Positions 58,712 to 64,000 of a DNA stretch of 64,000 nt are shown here, in pieces. Location: NCBI RefSeq assembly GCF_009659535.1, contig NZ_VJZZ01000010.1, forward strand, positions 62,001 through 126,000. Direction: 5' to 3'. Position 1 is the first letter of the stretch. The number at the start of each line of letters is the position of its first letter. Origin of the DNA: Aggregicoccus sp. 17bor-14 (lineage in GTDB: Bacteria > Myxococcota > Myxococcia > Myxococcales > Myxococcaceae). A program made the position numbers and the translations under genes. Below the pieces are notes generated by a model, which saw only the letters and a program-made list of their open reading frames with translations, did no database searches and was not told the origin of the DNA.

Positions 58712-60184
58712 CTACTCCGCGGGCGACTGGACGATGAGCTTCTCCTTGCCGCACTCGTCGCAGCGCAGGTGGATGAAGAGGTCGCCCTCGCTCTCCTCCG
58801 GCACCTGGCCCTCGGGCACGCCCAGCTCCGCCTGCGCGAGCGCGGGCACCTTCGCCGGGATGTCCTCGGCGCGCAGCGCCTGGATGAAGGTCATCTCCTT
58901 GTCGTGGCACTCGCGCACCTCGGGGCCGCTGAGCCACGCGGGCTCCATGCCCTCGGGCAGCCGGCCCAGCAGCTCCAGGTGCGCCACGCCCTCGGCGAGG
59001 TACGCGAGGCGGCGCAGGCGCGCCTCCTCGGGCAGGCTCGCGTAGGTCTGGAAGCCGGTGAAGAGGGCCTCGCGGTCCTCGCCGGTGGCCTGGTTCGCGA
59101 GCTCCAGCGCCGCGTCCGCGCTCTCCAGCGCCTCCTCCCAGTTGTTCTCCGGGGTGAAGCCCGCCTCGAGCAGGCTCGAGTAGAGCTGGGCGGCGGCGAG
59201 GCGGCGGCGCGCCTCGGGCAGCAGCTCCAGCACGTCGTGCGGCAGGCGCAGCTCGAGCAGCGCGCCGGTGGTGCGCGGGTCGATGCTGCCGGTGAGGTCG
59301 TCCACCTCCAGCTCCTGGCGCAAGCTGTCCTTGAGCGCCTTGGCCGCGGAGAAGCGGAACTGGGGCAGCACGCCCACCTCGCGCAGGTACATGGCGGCGA
59401 CGTTGGCCTCCTTCGAGCCCAGCCGCAGCGCCTTCTGCGCGCGCTCCACCGCGCCCGGGTCCACCGAGGCCTTCTTGTTCTCGAGCCGCGTCTTCACCGC
59501 CTCGCGGTACAGCGTCTCGAGGGTGCTGCCCGGCGGCAGGCGCTGGGGCAGCAGCGGGCGCAGGCCCGGCACGTCCAGCGCCCACAGGGGCGGGGCGCCC
59601 AGCTGCTTCAGGCCGCGGAAGAAGAGGCTGCCGGGCGGGTCCTGGGGCCTGAAGGGCGGCAGCTCCTCGCCCGCGGGCTGCGCCTCGCCGCCGGCGGCCG
59701 CCGCCGCGCTCATGCCCAGCGCCTTCTCACGCTGCTCGCGGGTGAAGGCGGTGATGCCCTGCGCGGGGGGAGGGGGCGGAGGCGGGGCCTCCTCGCCGTC
59801 CAGGCCCACCACGCGGTCCATGTCCACCTCGTCCATCTCCAGCGCGTCCAGGCCGCTCGCGCCGGTGAAGTCGCAGCGCAGCAGCTTCAGGCGCTCGAAG
59901 GTCGCGCCCTCGAGGTTCGCCCCGCGGAAGTCGCAGTCCTGCAGGCGCCCGCCGTGGAAGTAGGCGTTGGAGAGGTCCGTGCCGCGGAAGTTCACCTTGG
60001 ACAGGTCGCAGCGTTCCCACTCGCTGCCGACGAGGCCGAGGCCGGAGAGGTCGGCGTTGGCGGAGAAGAGCTGCGCGAAGGTCGCGCCGGTGTGCTCGGT
60101 GGGCACCTGGCCGGCCTTGCGCAGCTTGTTCCACTCGGCACTGCCGTTCTGCAGGAGCTTTTCGATGGTGGGGGCTTTCGGCAT
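58712..60184 (-). CDS. Pentapeptide-repeat protein with C-terminal CxxC
   Basis: A 490-residue cytosolic protein. Residues about 45-115 contain pentapeptide repeats (ADLSGLGLVGSEWERCDLSK; RGTDLSNAYFHGGRLQDCDF; ANLEGATFERLKLLRCDFTG), which fold as a right-handed square helix mimicking DNA. A poly-Pro linker (APPPPPPP) and a longer alpha-helical domain (about 160-450) follow, then CDECGKEKLIV near the C-terminus, a possible zinc-binding CxxC. Pentapeptide proteins such as Qnr and MfpA protect gyrase, but this one's repeat block is short and atypical, so that role is not implied. Starts upstream of 60184 would overlap the RluC promoter. Divergent from rluC, convergent with the MOSC gene. Function unknown. 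Confidence 0.75.
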   Translation of the reverse strand: MPKAPTIEKLLQNGSAEWNKLRKAGQVPTEHTGATFAQLFSANADLSGLGLVGSEWERCDLSKVNFRGTDLSNAYFHGGRLQDCDFRGANLEGATFERLKLLRCDFTGASGLDALEMDEVDMDRVVGLDGEEAPPPPPPPAQGITAFTREQREKALGMSAAAAAGGEAQPAGEELPPFRPQDPPGSLFFRGLKQLGAPPLWALDVPGLRPLLPQRLPPGSTLETLYREAVKTRLENKKASVDPGAVERAQKALRLGSKEANVAAMYLREVGVLPQFRFSAAKALKDSLRQELEVDDLTGSIDPRTTGALLELRLPHDVLELLPEARRRLAAAQLYSSLLEAGFTPENNWEEALESADAALELANQATGEDREALFTGFQTYASLPEEARLRRLAYLAEGVAHLELLGRLPEGMEPAWLSGPEVRECHDKEMTFIQALRAEDIPAKVPALAQAELGVPEGQVPEESEGDLFIHLRCDECGKEKLIVQSPAE

Positions 60185-60227
60185 GGACCCGACTTTATGG
60201 GTGTGGTGTGGTCCTTGCGCCAGTCAA

Positions 60228-61220
60228 ATGATCGAGTTCCGAATCGACGAAGACAGCGCGGGGATGCGGCTGGACAAGTTCCTGCGCAAGCGCCTGCCCA
60301 ACGTACCCGTCAGCCACCTGTTCAAGATGGTGCGCACCAAGAAGGTGCGCGTGAACGGCAAGCGGGCCCAACCCGAGCAGGACCTCGCCCTGGGCGACGT
60401 GCTCTCCATCTGGGGGGACGAGAAGAAGCTCACGCTCGCCACCCGCCCGGACGAGCGCGAGCGGCCAAAGCCTCCGCCCCCGCCCGTGGACCCCTCCGAG
60501 CTCGCCATCCTGCTCGAGGACGACTGGATCATGGCGGTGGACAAGCCGAGCGGCATGGCCGTGCACACCGGCAGCGGCATCACCGGGGGCACGCTCGTGG
60601 ACTACGTGCGCGCCTACCTGGGGCCCAAGGCGGTGCGCAACGACTTCGCCGCGAGCCCCGCCCACCGCCTGGACCGGGAGACGAGCGGGGTCATCCTCGT
60701 GGCCAAGCGCCGCCCGGCGATGGTCCACTTCACCGACCTCTTCACGAACGGGCACCCGCTCAAGCGCTACCTCACCCTGGTGAAGGGCAAGATGCCCAGG
60801 CCCTCGGGCGTCATCGACCTGCCGCTCGCCGAGCACCAGCAGACGGGGGAGTCCAAGGCCCGTCGAGGGGTGAACATGCAGTCGGCCGTCACCCGTTGGA
60901 AGGTCGTCAAGCAGTCGAGCGAGGCGGCGCTCCTCTCCTGCACCATCGAGACCGGGCGCACTCATCAGATAAGAAGGCACCTGACGGCTGTTGGTCACCC
61001 CGTCGCAGGAGACAAGAAGTACGGCGACTTTGCCTTCAACCGAGACGTGCGGGCCCGCTGGGGCCTCAAGCGCCTCTTCCTGCACGCCGAGTTCATCGAA
61101 TTTCCCCACCCCGAGCACCGCCGCAAGGTGCGCGTCGAGGCGGCCCTGCCGCCTGAGCTGCTAGACGTCCTGAAGCGCGCCGCGCTGGAGTTCCCGAGCA
61201 AGCCTGATGAGCACCCCTGA
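60228..61220 (+). CDS. RluC/RluD-family 23S rRNA pseudouridine synthase
   Basis: A 330-residue pseudouridine synthase. An S4 domain (MRLDKFLRKRLPNVPVSHLF; TKKVRVNGKRAQPEQDLALG) binds RNA at residues about 10-65. The catalytic Asp149 is in the RluA-type motif HRLDRETSGV, and GRTHQIRRHLTAVGHPVAGD completes the active site. The S4 spacing and the PVSHLFKMVR motif resemble RluC, which modifies 23S rRNA, more than the shorter RluD or TruA forms, but assignment is inferred. A local block of rare AT-rich codons covers the THQIRRHLTAVGHP segment (60960-61001). The ATG at 60228 has no clear ribosome site. The stop overlaps the PBP1A gene start by 14 bp. Confidence 0.88.
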   Translation: MIEFRIDEDSAGMRLDKFLRKRLPNVPVSHLFKMVRTKKVRVNGKRAQPEQDLALGDVLSIWGDEKKLTLATRPDERERPKPPPPPVDPSELAILLEDDWIMAVDKPSGMAVHTGSGITGGTLVDYVRAYLGPKAVRNDFAASPAHRLDRETSGVILVAKRRPAMVHFTDLFTNGHPLKRYLTLVKGKMPRPSGVIDLPLAEHQQTGESKARRGVNMQSAVTRWKVVKQSSEAALLSCTIETGRTHQIRRHLTAVGHPVAGDKKYGDFAFNRDVRARWGLKRLFLHAEFIEFPHPEHRRKVRVEAALPPELLDVLKRAALEFPSKPDEHP

Positions 61221-63783
61221 CCCGAAGACGACCGACCGCAAGCACTCCCGCCTCGTGCTGGAGGGCGTGCCGCCGAAGCGCTCCTGGAAGACGCGCCTGG
61301 CCATGACCGCCGGCTGGCTCGCCCTCACCGGGCTCACCGCCGCGCTGATCGCCGTGCTCGGCATCTACTACGTCTTCAGCCGCGACCTGCCCGCCATCCC
61401 CAAGGTGGACGAGTACTGGCCGCCCATCGTCACCGAGGTCTACACGGACGACGCGGTGCTCGCGGGCGAGTTCTACAGCGAGCGGCGCAAGGTGGTGCCC
61501 TACGAGCACATCCCCAAGCGGCTCGTGCAGGCCTTCATCGCCTCCGAGGACTCGAGCTTCTTCGACCACCACGGCGTGGACGTGCTCGGCACGGCGCGCG
61601 CCGTGACGAAGACGGCGCTCAAGAAGCTGGGCCTGGGGGGCCGCGTGGAGGGCGGCTCCACGCTCACCCAGCAGACCGCGAAGGCGGTGCTCATCAGCGC
61701 CGAGGGCTTCAAGGAGGCCACGGCCAAGACGGCCAAGCGCAAGATCCGCGAGGCCATCCTCGCGCACCGGCTGGAGCAGGCGCTGACGAAGGAGGAGATC
61801 CTCTACCTCTACCTCAACAACGTCTTCCTCGGGCACCACAGCTACGGCGTGCAGAGCGCGGCGGAGAACTACTACCGCAAGGACGTGCGCGACCTGACCC
61901 TGGGCGAGATGGCGCTCATCGCGGGCCTGCCGCAGGCGCCCAGCCGCTACAGCCCCTTCCTGCGCCCGGAGGAGGCCAAGCGCCGCCGCCGCTACGTGCT
62001 GCGCCGCATGCTCGACGAGGGGATGATCACCCAGGCCGAGCACGACGCCGCGCGCGACGAGGAGGTGAAGGTGTACCCCGTGGAGGACGTGTTCCACGAG
62101 TTCGCCCCCTACTTCGTCGAGCAGGTGCGCAAGGACGTGGTGGACCGCTACACCAACAAGGCCCTGCTCACCGAAGGCCTCAAGGTCTTCACCACCATGG
62201 ACAGCGAGCGCCAGCGCGCGGCCCAGGAGGCGGTGATGGCCGGCCTGCTCGAGGTGGACAAGCGCCAGGGCTACCGCGGCCCCGCGCAGCAGCTCGCCAC
62301 CGAGGCCGAGCGCAAGGCCTTCATCGAGCGCTCGCGCAAGGTGATGGGCGAGGAGAAGCTCGAGCTGGGCAAGCTGTACGTGGGCCTGGTCACCAGCGTG
62401 GACGAGGATGGCAAGGGCTCCATCGTACAGGTGGGCCCCTACAAGGGCCGCCTCCCGCTGCTCGGCATGCGCTGGGCGCGCAAGGTGAACCCCGAGGGCT
62501 ACTACCCGGGCCTGATGCTCACCAGCGTGAAGAAGGTCGTCTCGGTGGGCGACGTGCTCGTGCTGCGCCACGTGGAGAAGAAGGACCTCACGGACGACCG
62601 CGAGCAGTTCGACCGCAAGCTGGACGCCGAGACCCCCGAGGACCTCCCGCTCTTCCGCCTGGAGCAGGAGCCCGAGCTGCAGAGCGCGCTCGTCTCCATC
62701 GACCCGCAGCGCCAGTACCTGACGGCGATGGTGGGCGGCTACGACTTCGACGCGAACGAGTTCAACCGCGCCTTCCAGGCCTGCCGCCAGCCGGGCAGTA
62801 CCTTCAAGCCCTTCGTGTACTCGGCCGCCATCGAGCTGCTCGGGTGGACGCCGGCCACCGTCATCGTGGACTCGCCCATCGTGGAGCACGACCCGGACAA
62901 CAAGGTGGCCTGGAAGCCGGAGAACTACGGCGAGGACTTCAAGGGTGACGTGCTCTTGCGCACCGCGCTCATCAACTCGATGAACATCCCCGCGGTGAAG
63001 ACCTTCGCCGCGGTGGGGGTGAAGAACATGGCGGAGTGGGCGCGCCGGCTCGGGATGAGCACGCCCATGAACATGGACTTCAGCGCCGCGCTCGGCTCCT
63101 CGTGCATGTACCCGTACGACCTGGCCAACGTGTACGCGACCTTCAACCGCTACGGACGCAAGAAGCCCACCTACTACGTGCGCAAGGTGGAGGACCGCTT
63201 CGGGCGCACGCTCGAGGACCACACGGCGTTCGATGACGCCTGGGCCCCGCTGCAGGACCGCGTGGCCGCCGGCTACGCGCGCCTCTACGAGCCGGGCGAG
63301 CAGGTGATGGCCCCGGAGACCGGCTTCATCCTCACCAGCCTGCTGCGCGGCGTGGTGCAGGAGGGCACGGGCGCCCCGGCGTCGAAGCTGGGCAAGCCCG
63401 CGGCCGGCAAGACGGGCACCACCAACGACTCCTTCGACACCTGGTTCGCCGGCTTCACGCGCGACCTCGTGACGGTGACGTGGATGGGCTACGACCTGAA
63501 CCCGCACCCGCTCGGCCGCTTCGAGACGGGCGGCCGCGCGAGCCTCCCGGTGTGGCTGAGCTACATGAAGCGCGCGCTCGCGGCGAAGCCCCAGGGCGAG
63601 TTCTATCCGCCGGAGTCCTTCGAGCTCGAGCGCCTGCGCATCGACGAGAAGACCGGGCAGATCGCCGCCGCGGGCGCCACCAAGGGCGTGAAGGACATGT
63701 GGTTCAAGAAGGGCACCGGCCCCACCGAGCAGGCCACGGTGAGCGGCACGGTGAACCCCGCGGACATCATGAGCATCCCGTAG
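61207..63783 (+). CDS. Class A penicillin-binding protein (PBP1A type)
   Basis: An 858-residue bifunctional peptidoglycan synthase: one membrane anchor near residues 29-50, then a GT51 transglycosylase domain (catalytic Glu in FIASEDSSFFDHHGVD; GGSTLTQQTAK; YLNNVFLGHHSYGVQSAAEN). A long linker (about 290-480) of the type found in Myxococcus PBP1A follows, then a transpeptidase domain with SxxK Ser531 in PGSTFKPFVY, an SxN motif near residue 591 and KTG in AAGKTGTTNDSFD. It polymerises and cross-links murein at the inner membrane. It overlaps the RluC-family gene by 14 bp. The dap/lysA operon in this window makes its cross-linking precursor. A hairpin repeat follows the stop. Confidence 0.93.
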   Translation: MSTPDPKTTDRKHSRLVLEGVPPKRSWKTRLAMTAGWLALTGLTAALIAVLGIYYVFSRDLPAIPKVDEYWPPIVTEVYTDDAVLAGEFYSERRKVVPYEHIPKRLVQAFIASEDSSFFDHHGVDVLGTARAVTKTALKKLGLGGRVEGGSTLTQQTAKAVLISAEGFKEATAKTAKRKIREAILAHRLEQALTKEEILYLYLNNVFLGHHSYGVQSAAENYYRKDVRDLTLGEMALIAGLPQAPSRYSPFLRPEEAKRRRRYVLRRMLDEGMITQAEHDAARDEEVKVYPVEDVFHEFAPYFVEQVRKDVVDRYTNKALLTEGLKVFTTMDSERQRAAQEAVMAGLLEVDKRQGYRGPAQQLATEAERKAFIERSRKVMGEEKLELGKLYVGLVTSVDEDGKGSIVQVGPYKGRLPLLGMRWARKVNPEGYYPGLMLTSVKKVVSVGDVLVLRHVEKKDLTDDREQFDRKLDAETPEDLPLFRLEQEPELQSALVSIDPQRQYLTAMVGGYDFDANEFNRAFQACRQPGSTFKPFVYSAAIELLGWTPATVIVDSPIVEHDPDNKVAWKPENYGEDFKGDVLLRTALINSMNIPAVKTFAAVGVKNMAEWARRLGMSTPMNMDFSAALGSSCMYPYDLANVYATFNRYGRKKPTYYVRKVEDRFGRTLEDHTAFDDAWAPLQDRVAAGYARLYEPGEQVMAPETGFILTSLLRGVVQEGTGAPASKLGKPAAGKTGTTNDSFDTWFAGFTRDLVTVTWMGYDLNPHPLGRFETGGRASLPVWLSYMKRALAAKPQGEFYPPESFELERLRIDEKTGQIAAAGATKGVKDMWFKKGTGPTEQATVSGTVNPADIMSIP

Positions 63784-63793
63784 GGCGCGTCCT

Positions 63794-63814
63794 CCCTCTC
63801 CCTCTGGGAGAGGG
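63794..63814. repeat. Dispersed GC-rich hairpin repeat, copy 2
   Basis: CCCTCTCCC-TCT-GGGAGAGGG is a perfect 9-bp stem with a 3-nt loop, followed by CCGCGGTGAGGG. It matches copy 1 at 1524 apart from one base per stem. It lies between the convergent PBP1A and SDR genes and may serve as a bidirectional terminator. Confidence 0.65.
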
Positions 63815-63856
63815 CCGCGGTGAGGGTGCCGGGCGCAGCTCGCGCCCCCCCTCGCT

Positions 63857-64000
63857 TCAGCGCTTCACGCGCCGCCCGATGGCATCGAACAGGCCATTGG
63901 GCAGCACCTTCACCAGGCGCAGCGCGTGGCGCATCGGGAAGGGGAAGGCGTACTCGCGCTTCCCCGCCTCGATGGCGTGCGCCATGTGCGCGACGCCCGC
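63857..64000 (-). CDS. Short-chain dehydrogenase/reductase, C-terminal part (runs off window)
   Basis: The last 47 codons of a minus-strand gene. The reading HMAHAIEAGKREYAFPFPMR followed by a hydrophobic helix and VLPNGLFDAIGRRVKR resembles the C-terminus of SDR enzymes, where a substrate-binding loop and the terminal helix end the Rossmann domain. The catalytic Tyr-Lys and glycine-rich cofactor motif would lie upstream, outside the window, so the assignment rests on the tail alone. It is convergent with the PBP1A gene, separated by the second copy of the dispersed hairpin repeat. Confidence 0.5.
   Translation of the reverse strand, partial: AGVAHMAHAIEAGKREYAFPFPMRHALRLVKVLPNGLFDAIGRRVKR

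Noticed and set aside
58712-60184. Annotating the pentapeptide-repeat protein as a quinolone-resistance (Qnr-like) protein.
   Set aside because: The repeat block is too short and the rest of the protein is unrelated to Qnr or MfpA.

Overview
The window is roughly 70% GC, densely coded, and has very strong G/C bias at third codon positions. Together with a MYXO-CTERM-like C-terminal tail (gene at 43992-45743), an Oar-like TonB-dependent receptor, many alanine/proline-rich lipoproteins and one-component or orphan signalling proteins, this points to a myxobacterium, most likely Myxococcaceae. I see no rRNA, tRNA, CRISPR array, transposase, prophage or attachment site. It reads as ordinary chromosome. 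The longest gene-free gaps are about 240 bp (12747-12983, 18436-18676, 23111-23347), so no stretch above 300 bp lacks a gene.

Layout. 1-5.5 kb: the end of a monofunctional peptidoglycan glycosyltransferase, a kelch lipoprotein, thyA-folA, a PduO-type cobalamin adenosyltransferase, queG and an EamA transporter. 5.5-11.2 kb: a four-gene minus-strand operon of a TolC-like outer membrane factor, an RND/MMPL lipid exporter, a PAP2_3 lipid phosphotransferase and an MlaC/HpnM-like periplasmic lipid carrier. 11.4-15 kb: gamma carbonic anhydrase, then a divergent LytTR response regulator and a SARP/BTAD-AAA regulator. 15.2-18.7 kb: an Oar-like TonB-dependent receptor with a striking structured leader. 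18.7-24.9 kb: mtnP, a desaturase resembling eukaryotic dihydroceramide delta-4 desaturase, two small proteins, YihY, an M48 lipoprotein protease, a divergent Fe/Mn SOD and mutM. 25-33 kb: an outer membrane protein with a consensus promoter, then a tightly coupled run of LptM-like lipoprotein, lysA, dapA, dapB, a FAH-family enzyme, folK and a TPR protein. 33-40 kb: kdsD, an FSA-type transaldolase, etfBA, a Ca2+/H+ antiporter, EamA and a beta-CASP nuclease. 40-54 kb: beta-propeller and surface proteins, an acyl-CoA ligase, a HAD phosphatase, a GMC dehydrogenase with its Tat small subunit, and a MarR-controlled hydrolase/MFS pair. 54.7-64 kb: an orphan PAS-GAF-histidine kinase, a MOSC protein, a pentapeptide-repeat protein, an RluC-like synthase, a PBP1A-type penicillin-binding protein and the end of an SDR.

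How parts fit. dapA, dapB and lysA make and decarboxylate diaminopimelate, the peptidoglycan cross-linker used by the two murein synthases at the window ends. folK, folA and thyA belong to the folate/thymidylate pathway. The most distinctive theme is lipid biology: the 5.5-11.2 kb operon looks like an HpnM/HpnN-type lipid exporter with its own TolC and an inositol-phosphoceramide-synthase-like enzyme. A DEGS-type desaturase lies 8.5 kb away. I infer, without proof, a link to the ceramide-type lipids known in myxobacteria.

The best non-coding candidate is the TonB receptor leader: a 10-bp perfect hairpin whose loop carries a 9-nt sequence exactly complementary to the bases abutting the ribosome binding site, a pseudoknot-like arrangement.
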